From DASUCS01 sp041166745 (GTDB taxonomy: Bacteria > Actinomycetota > Acidimicrobiia > Acidimicrobiales > JACDCH01), in assembly GCA_041166745.1 (NCBI GenBank), contig JBEEGH010000002.1, positions 124,001-188,000 on the forward strand: 64,000 bases of DNA, read 5' to 3'. A model generated the notes under the pieces. It ran no database searches. It saw nothing but the letters and a program-made list of their open reading frames with translations, and was not told the DNA's origin. A program made the position numbers and the translations under genes. Shown one piece after another: positions 1 through 8,135 of the stretch. Within the stretch, counting starts at the first letter, position 1. Each line of letters begins with the position of its first letter.

Positions 1-997
1 GTAGCTGTGCCGGCGGATCGCGCAGCCACGTCTCGAGTTGATTGCGGTTGAACACCAGCCGGCCCTGCGTGTCGATCACCCAGAGCGGGAAGGTCGCGCT
101 CGCGAAGACCTTGCGACTCATGAGGTGGGTGAGATTCGGCGCATGACCGGAGATGAGCGCGGCCTTGCCTTCGATCTCGTTCACGCCGTTGATCTGGTGG
201 CAGCTGGCGCACTTCGCCTTGAACGATTCGAGGCCGGCGGCCGCTTCGCTGCCCGCTGCGGGCGTGGCCGCGTCTTGCTGCTGGTCTTGCAGCCATCGGT
301 CGAAATCGGCCTGCGAGAGCGCGACTGCTCGGGCGCGCATGTTCGCGTGTGAGAGCCCGCAGTACTCCTTGCACTGACCGTCGTACTCGCCCGGCTGATC
401 GGCCTCGAGCTCGAGGATCTGCGTGCGGCCCGGCACGGCGTCGCGGGTGCCGGCCAGCGCCGGGATCCAGAAGCTGTGGATCACGTCGCGTGAGTGCACC
501 TGCAGCTCGATCTGCCTGCCCGCGGGGATCACGAGCTCGTTGGCGGTGACGATCTCGGGGGTGCCGTCGCCGTTGAGGTCGTACTCGTACGACCACCACC
601 ACTGCTGGCCGTACACGTCGATCTTCATGGCGTTCGCCGGGCGGTGGCTGATGTTGAGGATCGTGGTGACCGTCGGGAAGGCCACGGCCACGAGGATGAG
701 GAACGGCACGATCGTCCATGTGAGCTCGAGCTTGGTGTTGCCGTGGATCTGCTCGGGCTCCTCGTCGTCGTCGTGCTTCGCGCGACGGATACCGGTGACG
801 ACCACGTAGGCGAGCATCACGGCGACGATCACCCCGACGACTCCGGCCGCCACGAACACCGGCACCTGGAGCTTGTTGATCTTGTCCGCGACCGGGCCCT
901 TGGGCGAGAAGATGTTTTGCTTGCCCGAGCAGGACGAGAGCAGGAACAGCGCGGGAATGAGAACGAGGCGACGAACCCACCGCTGAGGTCCGCGCAT
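1..997 (-). CDS. ctaC: Cytochrome c oxidase subunit II with C-terminal cytochrome c domain (3' end outside window)
   Basis: Reading the minus strand from the ATG at 997 gives about 332 residues that run off the left edge. A lipoprotein signal ends in LLSSCSG, and two membrane segments follow, the second near ELTWTIVP. The periplasmic part has the aromatic QWWWSYEY motif and VIHSFW. The CuA site is intact (QCKEYCGLSHANM, i.e. C-x3-C-x3-H-x2-M). A CASCH heme c motif follows, so this is the caa3-like fused form, which takes electrons from cytochrome c or the bc1 complex. Its start overlaps the stop of the upstream gene (TGATG), which suggests translational coupling. The CuA site is complete, in contrast to the degenerate subunit I in the same operon. 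Confidence 0.93.
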   Translation of the reverse strand, partial: MRGPQRWVRRLVLIPALFLLSSCSGKQNIFSPKGPVADKINKLQVPVFVAAGVVGVIVAVMLAYVVVTGIRRAKHDDDEEPEQIHGNTKLELTWTIVPFLILVAVAFPTVTTILNISHRPANAMKIDVYGQQWWWSYEYDLNGDGTPEIVTANELVIPAGRQIELQVHSRDVIHSFWIPALAGTRDAVPGRTQILELEADQPGEYDGQCKEYCGLSHANMRARAVALSQADFDRWLQDQQQDAATPAAGSEAAAGLESFKAKCASCHQINGVNEIEGKAALISGHAPNLTHLMSRKVFASATFPLWVIDTQGRLVFNRNQLETWLRDPPAQL

Positions 998-1830
998 CAA
1001 TTGGCCTCCGCCGTCGTGGGTGCTTCTTCGGAGGTCGGCGGCGCCGGCTGGCGGCGATCGGGCGGCGTCGTCTGGTGGTCGGCCTCGTGCTTCTCGAAGT
1101 CGCGAGACCCTTCGGCCGCTCCGATGATGCCGCCGGCGAGCACACCGAGCCCGCCGAGAATGCAGATGACGGCGACGATCGTGCGCCCCGCCTTCGGAGC
1201 GGTGGCGTACACGCTCGCTGCTCCGAGGATCAGCACGGCGACGGCGATGGCGATGATCGCGGCGCCCGCCTCGCTGGCAGCGAGCAGCACCCGCGATACG
1301 CAGAGCACGAGAACGGCAATGCCGATGGCGCCGAAGAGCGGGATCTCGATCGGGTTCATCATGCGGTTGCGGATGCGACGGTTCACGTCGGCGTCGCCCG
1401 TGGCCCGCTCGGACCATGCCGACACCATCCACTCGAGGAGCACGACGATGCCGACGATTACTCCGAACAGGAAGAGCAGGTTGCTCGTGACGAGGCCGAG
1501 CACGGCGCAGGCGGCCGCGGCCGCTCCGAGGATCGGCCAGTAGCTGGCGGTGCGAGGCGAGTGCGTCTCCGGCATCTGCTCGAGCCGAGCCGACGCCTGC
1601 TGCGCTTCAGGATCGGCGTCACGGAACGCGATCACTGTCCCCCCGACGAACAGCGAGACCGTCGCGACGGAGAGCAACACGACATAGCCGGTGTGCTCGC
1701 CGACGCCCCCGTAGAACCCGAACGTCAGCCCGCCGGTGAAACCGCCGTGTGCGCCCCAGCTGTACGCGACCGCGGCGGCGAGGGCCAGTGCGGCCAGACC
1801 GAAATAGAACTTTGCGCCAGTCGTGATCAT
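997..1830 (-). CDS. Cytochrome c oxidase subunit IV-like membrane protein
   Basis: 277 residues with about six to eight hydrophobic segments and a charged, proline-rich C-terminus. The first part (YFGLAALALAAAVAYSW, a GEHTGYVVLLSV stretch, then SPRTASYWPILGA) resembles the layout of the actinobacterial oxidase subunit IV (CtaF). It is about twice as long as CtaF, and the C-terminal half carries extra membrane segments that I do not recognise. It sits between the subunit III and subunit II genes, 7 bp after the former and overlapping the latter by one base, so a role in the same oxidase complex or its assembly is likely. The family assignment is inferred from position and weak similarity. Confidence 0.6.
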   Translation of the reverse strand: MITTGAKFYFGLAALALAAAVAYSWGAHGGFTGGLTFGFYGGVGEHTGYVVLLSVATVSLFVGGTVIAFRDADPEAQQASARLEQMPETHSPRTASYWPILGAAAAACAVLGLVTSNLLFLFGVIVGIVVLLEWMVSAWSERATGDADVNRRIRNRMMNPIEIPLFGAIGIAVLVLCVSRVLLAASEAGAAIIAIAVAVLILGAASVYATAPKAGRTIVAVICILGGLGVLAGGIIGAAEGSRDFEKHEADHQTTPPDRRQPAPPTSEEAPTTAEAN

Positions 1831-1837
1831 CGAGAGC

Positions 1838-2449
1838 TCATTTGGTGACGAAGATCGTGAACCAGATCACCGCGTAGACCGCAACGGTGACGTACCAATA
1901 GAGGAGTGCGGCAACGACTCCCTCGCGATCGCGACCGGAGTACTGACCGCCGAGGGTGCGGAAGGCCATGAGGGCGATGAAGACGACGCCCGCCCCGGCC
2001 ATCGCGAGATGCATGCCGGTGATGGCGTAGACGAGGATGCCGACGCCGGTCGGGTCGTTGACGGTGAAGCCCATCTGCGTGTAGCTGAACGCCACGCTGT
2101 TGATGTACGCCGCGCCGAGCAGTGCTGCGAGGCCGAGTGCGAGGTACGCCCGGGGCCGGTCGTCGTTGGAGATGGCATAGACGGCCCAATGCAGGACGAC
2201 GATCGAGATGATGAGGCCGACAAACGCGACGTTGAAGGGCGTGAGGTCGATGACGACGCCCTTCGGGATCCACTTCGCGCCGTCACGAACGACGGCGGCC
2301 CGCTCCTCGGCGTAGAGCCCGAGCAGACCGGCGAACGCCATGACGATGGCCGCGCAGGCGAGCGCAGTGCCGATGAGCAGCACACGCGGGCGCGCCGGGG
2401 GCGCGAACGGCGGAGCGCCGATGGAGTCGTTGGCGAGGGCAACGGCCAT
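1838..2449 (-). CDS. ctaE: Cytochrome c oxidase subunit III
   Basis: 203 residues with five predicted membrane helices, the short actinobacterial form. Family features are TGMHLAMAGAG (the canonical TG-H-HV-G helix) and the terminal LYWYVTVAVYAVIW (canonical YWHFVDVVW). Both are clearly diverged. The ATG at 2449 was chosen because it lies 2 bp after the subunit I stop with a GGAGA ribosome site upstream; a longer open frame to 2548 would overlap subunit I. Subunit III normally stabilises the catalytic subunit and proton uptake, so its divergence fits the altered subunit I next to it. Confidence 0.85.
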   Translation of the reverse strand: MAVALANDSIGAPPFAPPARPRVLLIGTALACAAIVMAFAGLLGLYAEERAAVVRDGAKWIPKGVVIDLTPFNVAFVGLIISIVVLHWAVYAISNDDRPRAYLALGLAALLGAAYINSVAFSYTQMGFTVNDPTGVGILVYAITGMHLAMAGAGVVFIALMAFRTLGGQYSGRDREGVVAALLYWYVTVAVYAVIWFTIFVTK

Positions 2450-2451
2450 CG

Positions 2452-4035
2452 CTACGCGTCTCCTTCTCGTGAGTCGAGCAGGGGTGACGGCGAGGTCACC
2501 GTGATCGTGCTCGCGTCGACGACCCACTCGAGGGTGTGGCCCTCCCACGGGTCGACGACATCGCCCTCGGGGTTACGGGCCATGGAGACGGCGAGGTTGA
2601 CCACGAACAGCACCACCGCGAGGAGAACGAGCACGCCACCGGCGAACGACGCCGCATTGAGGGCCTGCACACCGTCGCGCACCGTGGTGTAGAGCGAACC
2701 CGCGGGCTCGTCGAGCAATCCGCTGACGATGTCGGGCAGCGACAGCAGGATCACACCGAGGAGCAGAACGAGGGCGGTGAGCCGGGCCAGGCCTTCCTGC
2801 AGCGGTCGAGTCAGCACGTGCGGCCACCAGTAGTGGATCGCGCCGACCGCGGCGATCGCGGTTGCGCCCAACACGTAGTGGGACACCGACGAGTCGGCCG
2901 TCGTGCCGACGAGCTTGAACGGGTCGACGACGCGCACGGCTCCGGCGGCCGCGCCCGCGAGGAGCATCAGCAGCGCCGAGATCGCGAACAGCAGCGGGCT
3001 CGACAAACGGATCCGACCGGCACGCAGCGTCTCGGCCACGCCGGCGGTGAACACGAGCAGCGGAAGCAGCACGGCGAACGCAACGCCGACGTACAGCGTC
3101 TGGCGCGTGAGCTCGGGGTGCCGGAACGACAGGAAGGTCCACGCCCCGAACGACAGCGCACCGAACGCGCCGATCGCGCCGAGTTGGATGCCGTGCAGAC
3201 GAGCGCGGGTGCGAGCGAACACGGGCACGACGTCGCCGACGAATCCGAGGACCGGGATGGCGAACGCGTACACCTGCGGCTGCGTGATCGTCCACCGCAG
3301 CCAAGACGACAGCTCGTCGTTCGAGCCGAACACGAAGACGCGGTACCGGTGGTCGACGTAGAGCAGCACGAGCACACCGAACAGCAGCCCGAGGCTGGCG
3401 ATCCAGATCGTCGTGGCCACGAGCATCGACCACGCGAACATCGGGATGCGGGCGAGGGTCATGCCGGGCACGCGGAGTGCGAGCACGGTCGTGGCGATGC
3501 AGACGGAACCGAGCACGAGGGCGGCGACCACCATGGCCAGCGAGGCCAGGAAGAGATCGACGCCCTGCTGGTTGCCGCCGAACGGTCCCCCATTGATGAG
3601 GTAGCTGACGACGACGAGCGCCCCGCCGATGAGGTACGTCCAGTACGCCGCGGCGGCCGCCCGCGGGAAGGCGATGGTGTGGGCGCCGAGCTGGCGCGGA
3701 ACGACGATGGTGCCCAAGCCGATGAGGATCGGCAGGGCGAAGAGGAACACGGCGGACACGCCGTGCAGCGAGAGTGCCTGGGCGAAGTTGTCCTTGCTCA
3801 GGAGGTTGTAGGTCTCGGGCTTCAGCCGTTCGGCACCGAGGGCCGCGCCGACCCCGCCGCTGACGACGAGGAAAACGAGCGCGGTGCCGACCCACAGGCG
3901 GCCGATCGAGCGATGGCGACCGGTGCCGAGCAGCCCGGTGAGACCGCCGGCCGGGCGCGGCAGACCGGTGGTGCCGGAGGGGTCAGGGGTCGCCGTTTCG
4001 GTCTCGGCGTCAGGCCGAGTCTCGGTCATCGCCAT
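2452..4035 (-). CDS. Heme-copper oxidase subunit I-like protein lacking CuB and heme a3 ligands
   Basis: 527 residues with about twelve membrane helices and recognisable subunit I architecture: LHGVSAVFLFALP, then VPRQLGAHTIAFPR, and IHYWWP near residues 401-405. The low-spin heme ligands are present (His91 in LHG; His386 in SHYVL). The catalytic ligands are not. The HPEVY motif reads TQPQVY (Gln252 for the CuB His, although Tyr256 stays), the WAHHM motif reads WTFLS (299-303, no His pair), and the heme a3 His of HFHYVL is Val384. The frame is unbroken and the rest of the operon is intact, so this is not simple decay. It is either an inactive electron-transfer or structural paralogue, or a very divergent oxidase. 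A catalytic subunit I may be encoded elsewhere. Confidence 0.85.
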   Translation of the reverse strand: MAMTETRPDAETETATPDPSGTTGLPRPAGGLTGLLGTGRHRSIGRLWVGTALVFLVVSGGVGAALGAERLKPETYNLLSKDNFAQALSLHGVSAVFLFALPILIGLGTIVVPRQLGAHTIAFPRAAAAAYWTYLIGGALVVVSYLINGGPFGGNQQGVDLFLASLAMVVAALVLGSVCIATTVLALRVPGMTLARIPMFAWSMLVATTIWIASLGLLFGVLVLLYVDHRYRVFVFGSNDELSSWLRWTITQPQVYAFAIPVLGFVGDVVPVFARTRARLHGIQLGAIGAFGALSFGAWTFLSFRHPELTRQTLYVGVAFAVLLPLLVFTAGVAETLRAGRIRLSSPLLFAISALLMLLAGAAAGAVRVVDPFKLVGTTADSSVSHYVLGATAIAAVGAIHYWWPHVLTRPLQEGLARLTALVLLLGVILLSLPDIVSGLLDEPAGSLYTTVRDGVQALNAASFAGGVLVLLAVVLFVVNLAVSMARNPEGDVVDPWEGHTLEWVVDASTITVTSPSPLLDSREGDA

Positions 4036-4057
4036 GATCAGGTCGGGACTCTATTCA

Positions 4058-4954
4058 TCACAGCCCGGAGCGCAGTAACTGGTCGACGGCGATGGCCCCG
4101 AACAGCAGCGTGATGTAGGTGATCGAGTACGCGAACAGGCGCATGGCCGCGGCCGGCGTGGCGTTGCGCAGCAGCTCGAGCGCGAGCCCCATGAAGATCG
4201 CTCCGAGGACGATGGCCGAGAAGAGATAGAGGTTGCCCATCCCGGCCACCGGGCTGAAGAGCACGGTCAGCGCCCACAGCACCACCGTGTACATCACGAT
4301 CCGGGAGGCCGTCGTGCGCAGGCTGGCGACGGCCGGGAGCATGGGCACGTCGGCGGCCGCGTAGTCCTCGCGGTACTTGATGGCCAGGGCCCAGAAGTGC
4401 GGTGGGGTCCAGTAGAAGATCACGGCGAACAGCACGATCGGCGCCCAGTCGAGGCGGTCGGTGACCGCCGACCAGCCCACGAGCACCGGCACCGCCCCGG
4501 CGGCCCCGCCGATGACGATGTTGTGGGACGACGTGCGTTTGAGCCACAGCGTGTACACGAAGACGTAGAAGAGGGTGGCGCTCACGGCCAGCACCGCGGA
4601 CAGCAGGTTGACGGTGGCCCAGAGGAAGAGGAAGGCCACGATCTCGAGCCCGACGGCGAAGACCAGCGCGTTGCGGGGCTCGATGACCCCGGTGACCAGC
4701 GGACGGTTGCGAGTGCGGTGCATGACCTTGTCGATGTCGCGGTCGACGTACATGTTGATGGCGTTGGCCCCGCCCGCGGCCATGGTGCCGCCGAGGACCG
4801 TGGCGACGATCAGGCCGATGTGGGGCAGCCCGCGATCGGCGACCACCATCGTGGGGACCGTCGTGACCAGCAGCAGCTCGATGATCCGGGGCTTGGTGAG
4901 CGCGACGTAGGCGGCGGCGCGCGAACGGAGAGGGAGCCGGACCGACTGATGCAT
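4058..4954 (-). CDS. ctaB: Protoheme IX farnesyltransferase (heme O synthase)
   Basis: 298 residues, UbiA-type prenyltransferase. It adds farnesyl to protoheme to make heme O, the precursor of heme A. Seen: LTKPRIIELLLVTTVP at the N-terminus, the Asp-rich NMYVDRDIDKVMHRTRNRPL motif that binds prenyl diphosphate, and WTPPHFWALAI with KYREDYAAADVPML in the second Asp-rich region. About eight or nine membrane helices. I chose the ATG at 4954 (MHQSVRL); a longer frame back to 5032 would run into the palindrome at 5015-5056. It lies 22 bp upstream of the subunit I-like gene on the same strand, so it is probably the first gene of the oxidase operon. Confidence 0.93.
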   Translation of the reverse strand: MHQSVRLPLRSRAAAYVALTKPRIIELLLVTTVPTMVVADRGLPHIGLIVATVLGGTMAAGGANAINMYVDRDIDKVMHRTRNRPLVTGVIEPRNALVFAVGLEIVAFLFLWATVNLLSAVLAVSATLFYVFVYTLWLKRTSSHNIVIGGAAGAVPVLVGWSAVTDRLDWAPIVLFAVIFYWTPPHFWALAIKYREDYAAADVPMLPAVASLRTTASRIVMYTVVLWALTVLFSPVAGMGNLYLFSAIVLGAIFMGLALELLRNATPAAAMRLFAYSITYITLLFGAIAVDQLLRSGL

Positions 4955-5014
4955 GCCGCCGCCGACACTATTTGCCAGAGACCCACGGGCACCAACGCAA
5001 CCCGCTTTGGCAAT

Positions 5015-5056
5015 TCCCGTGCATAGCCACACAAAACTGTGTGGCTATGCACGGGA
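5015..5056. repeat. Perfect 19-bp inverted repeat with 4-nt loop between ctaB and ctaA
   Basis: The left arm (5015-5033) and right arm (5038-5056) are exact reverse complements, TCCCGTGCATAGCCACACA against its complement, around the loop AAAC. It lies in the divergent intergenic region and overlaps the best-supported ATG of ctaA (5047). Possible roles are a shared operator, an RNA hairpin controlling ctaA translation, or a small repeat insertion. There is no T-tract after either arm, so it is not a classical terminator. Confidence 0.9.
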
Positions 5057-5937
5057 TTTCGCGGAGGGTGTCGCTTTCACCTGCCGCGTACCGGCGGGTG
5101 ACGTTCCTTGCGTTGGTGGCGCTGGGCGTGATCGTGGTGACGGGGGCAGCCGTGCGGCTCACGGGTTCTGGCCTCGGCTGTCCGGAATGGCCGAACTGCG
5201 ACACCGGCCACCTGTCCCCCCATGGCACCACCGGGTACCACGGTGCGATCGAGTTCGTGAACCGGACCTTCACGGGGCTCGTGTCCGTTCTCGTGATGCT
5301 GGCCGTGCTCGGCTCCCTCGTTCGCCAGCCGCGCCGGCGGGATCTCACCTGGCTGTCGCTCGGCCTCGTCGCCGGCGTGATCGCCCAGATCGTGCTCGGC
5401 GGCCTCGTGGTCATCTACGGGCTGTCGCCCCCCTGGGTGATGGCGCACTTCCTCGTGTCGATGCTGCTCGTGGCCGATGCCGTCGTGCTGCACCACCGGG
5501 CGGGCCGGCCCGACGACGCGCCCGCTCGGCCCGTCGTCAGTGACGCGGTGACGCGGATGGGTCGTGCCCTCGTCGCGATCGCCGCCGTCGTGCTCGCCGC
5601 GGGAACCGTCGTCACGGGCACCGGGCCCCACGGAGGCGATGAGAACGTCCGCCGGCTCGACCTCCCGACCACCGACGTGGCCCGGCTCCACGGGATCGTG
5701 GTCATGGTGTTCATCGCGGCCGTCCTCGTCACGATCTGGATGCTCGGCCGCGACGATGCGCCCCCCGACGTGCACCGAGGTGCCCGCATCCTGTTGGCGG
5801 TGATCGCGGGCCAAGCGATCGTCGGGTACGTGCAGTACTTCGCCGCGGTACCAGTCCTCCTCGTGGCCCTGCACGTACTCGGCGCGGTGTGCGTGTGGGT
5901 GGCCACGCTCCATTTCGTGCTCCAATTGGCGCGATGA
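5047..5937 (+). CDS. ctaA: Heme A synthase
   Basis: 296 residues, eight membrane helices in two related halves. It oxidises the C8 methyl of heme O to give heme A for the oxidase. Seen: RLTGSGLGCPEWPNC in the first loop with its Cys pair, the EFVNR Glu/Arg segment, and His residues at the helix ends (AHFLVS, RLHGIV, ALHVLG) that act as heme ligands. The start is uncertain: ATG 5047 lies inside the right arm of the inverted repeat and has no clear ribosome site, and GTG codons at 5068 and 5098 are in frame. It is divergent from ctaB and overlaps clpS by ATGA. Confidence 0.92.
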   Translation: MHGISRRVSLSPAAYRRVTFLALVALGVIVVTGAAVRLTGSGLGCPEWPNCDTGHLSPHGTTGYHGAIEFVNRTFTGLVSVLVMLAVLGSLVRQPRRRDLTWLSLGLVAGVIAQIVLGGLVVIYGLSPPWVMAHFLVSMLLVADAVVLHHRAGRPDDAPARPVVSDAVTRMGRALVAIAAVVLAAGTVVTGTGPHGGDENVRRLDLPTTDVARLHGIVVMVFIAAVLVTIWMLGRDDAPPDVHRGARILLAVIAGQAIVGYVQYFAAVPVLLVALHVLGAVCVWVATLHFVLQLAR

Positions 5938-6230
5938 AGGCGACGCTCGCGCCGGCCGAGGTCGAGATCCCGATCGACGAGGTCAAAGACGTCGCCGATC
6001 GCCCGTGGGTCGTCATCGTCTGGAACGACCCCATCAACCTGATGGACTACGTGACCTTCGTGTTCCAGAAGCTGTTCGGCTACTCCCGCGAGAAGGCCAC
6101 GAGTCTCATGCTCGACGTGCACGAGAAGGGCCGGGCCGTCGTCTCGAACGGCACCCGGGAGAAGGCAGAGCTCGACGTGTTCCGTCTGCATGAGCACGGC
6201 CTGTGGGCCACCATGCAGCACGACGAGTAG
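5934..6230 (+). CDS. clpS: ATP-dependent Clp protease adaptor ClpS
   Basis: 98 residues. ClpS delivers N-degron substrates to the ClpA or ClpC ATPase. Seen: WVVIVWNDPINLMDYV (the NDxxN/M segment of the substrate pocket), LFGYSREKATSLMLDVHEKGRAVV, and a C-terminal KAELDVFRLHEHGLWATM. The ATG at 5934 overlaps the ctaA stop and gives the usual family length. The DUF2017 gene follows 5 bp later, an arrangement common in Actinomycetota. Confidence 0.95.
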   Translation: MKATLAPAEVEIPIDEVKDVADRPWVVIVWNDPINLMDYVTFVFQKLFGYSREKATSLMLDVHEKGRAVVSNGTREKAELDVFRLHEHGLWATMQHDE

Positions 6231-6235
6231 GGCGC

Positions 6236-6694
6236 ATGGCGAAACGCATGGTGCGTCGCGGCCGCGACGGCAAGTTCCAGTTGCGGATGAGCGACGACGA
6301 GCGCGACCTGATCGCCAGCCTCGCCGGCCAACTCCGCGAGCTCCTGGTGAGCGACGAAACCGACGGGCTCGAGCGGCTGTTCCCCCCCGGCTACGCCGAC
6401 GATCTCGACCGCGAGCAGGAGTACCAGCAGCTCACCCACGACGAGCTGCTCACGAAGCGGCTGGCGTCGGTCGACGTCGTCGAGCAGACCGTGACGCAGA
6501 CGTCGCTCGACGAGGATCAGGTGAACGCGTGGATGGGCGCGGTCAACGACCTACGGCTCGTGCTCGGCACGCGCCTCGATGTCAGCGAGGACATGGAAGA
6601 CATCCAGCTCGACGATCCGCGGGCGCCGGCGTTCGCGGTGTACCACTACCTCACGCATCTGCTCTCCGAGATCGTCGGCGCGCTCGCGGAGTAG
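6236..6694 (+). CDS. DUF2017 family protein
   Basis: 152 residues, soluble, mostly alpha-helical, with a basic N-terminus (MAKRMVRRGRDG). The pattern LRELLVSDETDGLERLFPPGY followed by a long acidic helical region matches the actinobacterial DUF2017 family, which is usually found next to clpS. Function is unknown. The spacing of 5 bp from clpS points to co-transcription and perhaps a role in Clp proteolysis. The 3' end is 4 bp from the convergent metallopeptidase gene. Confidence 0.85.
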   Translation: MAKRMVRRGRDGKFQLRMSDDERDLIASLAGQLRELLVSDETDGLERLFPPGYADDLDREQEYQQLTHDELLTKRLASVDVVEQTVTQTSLDEDQVNAWMGAVNDLRLVLGTRLDVSEDMEDIQLDDPRAPAFAVYHYLTHLLSEIVGALAE

Positions 6695-6698
6695 GCGG

Positions 6699-8135
6699 CT
6701 AACCGCCGGCCTTGCTCCGGCAGTCGACGATCGCCGTGTTGATCGCGCCCTGCACCTCCGGCGTCAGGTCGTGGTTGGCCGCCGTCAGCTGATCGAACCC
6801 GAGCGTCCGGACGAAGCAGTCGCCGAATGCCAATGCCTTGTCGACCGCAAGGCCGCCTTGCTTCGCGGCTTCGACCGCCAGCGCAGAACGCGTTGCCGGC
6901 AGCTGCAAGACGTCGATTGCACGGTTGTTCAGGGTGATGCTCGAGTCCACTCCCGGGTCGCACGCTTCCACGAGCAGCAACGCGCCATCGACGCGCACCG
7001 ACGCCGCGCCCGCGGGCATCGCGGCCACCCATTGATCGAGCGCGTCGTGCATCTCTTGATCGTCGGTGGACGAGTCGCCTTGCCAGTTGAGGCGCACGCA
7101 CGTCTTTCCGTCCTGTTCGTAGGCGACGTAGGCGTCGCCTCCCCAACCGTCCACGGCCTGCAGCGCGACGAGCGGGTCGATGCGCTCGCCGAGGACCAAG
7201 AGCCACGAGATCGCGCCAAAGTCCCCGCTGTCGACTTGCTTGTCCTCGGGCACGCCGCCTGGCAGGACCGGCTGGGCGACGTCCAGCGCTTTGTCGTTCC
7301 GGAGGAACGCGCGCGGATCGTAGACCTGCTCGTCCGTCGTCGGAGGCGTCCGGAACGCGTTGTCGATGTCGCTCTGGTGGCCCTTCGCGTCGAGCAACTC
7401 GACGAACGGCGGGCCGAGGAGATACGGCGCGGCCTGCAACGCTTGCAATGCCACCGGCACGTCGCTCAGCCCGGTGGTCGCCGACTCGACCTCCTGCTGG
7501 TGGAGCTGTTCGTACTGCGCCTTGTCGTCCACCGACAGCGAGTCGATGTACTCGCCTTCGATGCGCACGGCATCACCTTCGACCACGGCGCGGAACGCTG
7601 ACGATTGTTGCGACGTCGAGAATTTGCTCGTCCGCTTTCGACCGACACCGAAGTGCTGGTCTTGGAGGACGTGGGTGAACTCGTGCACCAATGTCACCCG
7701 GAGGTCGACGGTCATCTCGGTGCCTCGGATGATGACCCGTTCAGAAGTGGGGTCGTAGAAGGCCAGCGTGCCGGTGTCGACCAGCTCGTTGCTGGCGGCA
7801 AACAGGTCGACGCTGCTGTTCGACAGGCCGAGCGCCCGCAGCTCTCCCTCCGCCGCCTTGAGCTGTTGCTTGTCCTCGTCGGTGAGGTCGGTCTCGTCGG
7901 TGCGCACCCGGTCGCTGTACGCCTTGGCGTCGAGGAAGTCGACGAACACCGGCTGCTTGAATGTGAGCCCCCGATGCTGCTCGTCGAAGTGAACGATGTC
8001 GAGGACGCGCGGATCCCATTCCTTCGGATGTGGCGGCCCGTTGTGATCGACGTGGACGATCGCCGCCAGGACGCCGGCACAGAAGACGACGGCCGCCATG
8101 CCGCCCGCAACCGTCGTTGCGGTGCGACTCGTCAA
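6699..8135 (-). CDS. Putative membrane-anchored zinc metallopeptidase
   Basis: About 478 residues if the TTG at 8135 is used; this TTG overlaps the DegV stop (TTGA). An ATG at 8099 is the alternative. One N-terminal hydrophobic segment (VAGGMAAVVFCAGVLAAIV) anchors or exports it. The catalytic motif HEFTH lies in LVHEFTHVLQDQHFG, followed downstream by VVEGDA, whose Glu could be the third zinc ligand of a gluzincin. The rest is not recognised: a charged linker, then a domain with two or three Cys near the C-terminus. It is probably an extracytoplasmic protease or a zincin-fold protein; the substrate is unknown. Confidence 0.7.
   Translation of the reverse strand: MTSRTATTVAGGMAAVVFCAGVLAAIVHVDHNGPPHPKEWDPRVLDIVHFDEQHRGLTFKQPVFVDFLDAKAYSDRVRTDETDLTDEDKQQLKAAEGELRALGLSNSSVDLFAASNELVDTGTLAFYDPTSERVIIRGTEMTVDLRVTLVHEFTHVLQDQHFGVGRKRTSKFSTSQQSSAFRAVVEGDAVRIEGEYIDSLSVDDKAQYEQLHQQEVESATTGLSDVPVALQALQAAPYLLGPPFVELLDAKGHQSDIDNAFRTPPTTDEQVYDPRAFLRNDKALDVAQPVLPGGVPEDKQVDSGDFGAISWLLVLGERIDPLVALQAVDGWGGDAYVAYEQDGKTCVRLNWQGDSSTDDQEMHDALDQWVAAMPAGAASVRVDGALLLVEACDPGVDSSITLNNRAIDVLQLPATRSALAVEAAKQGGLAVDKALAFGDCFVRTLGFDQLTAANHDLTPEVQGAINTAIVDCRSKAGG

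Noticed and set aside
5068..5100. Alternative GTG starts for ctaA outside the inverted repeat
   Set aside because: Possible but without a well-spaced ribosome site; I kept ATG 5047 and noted the uncertainty.
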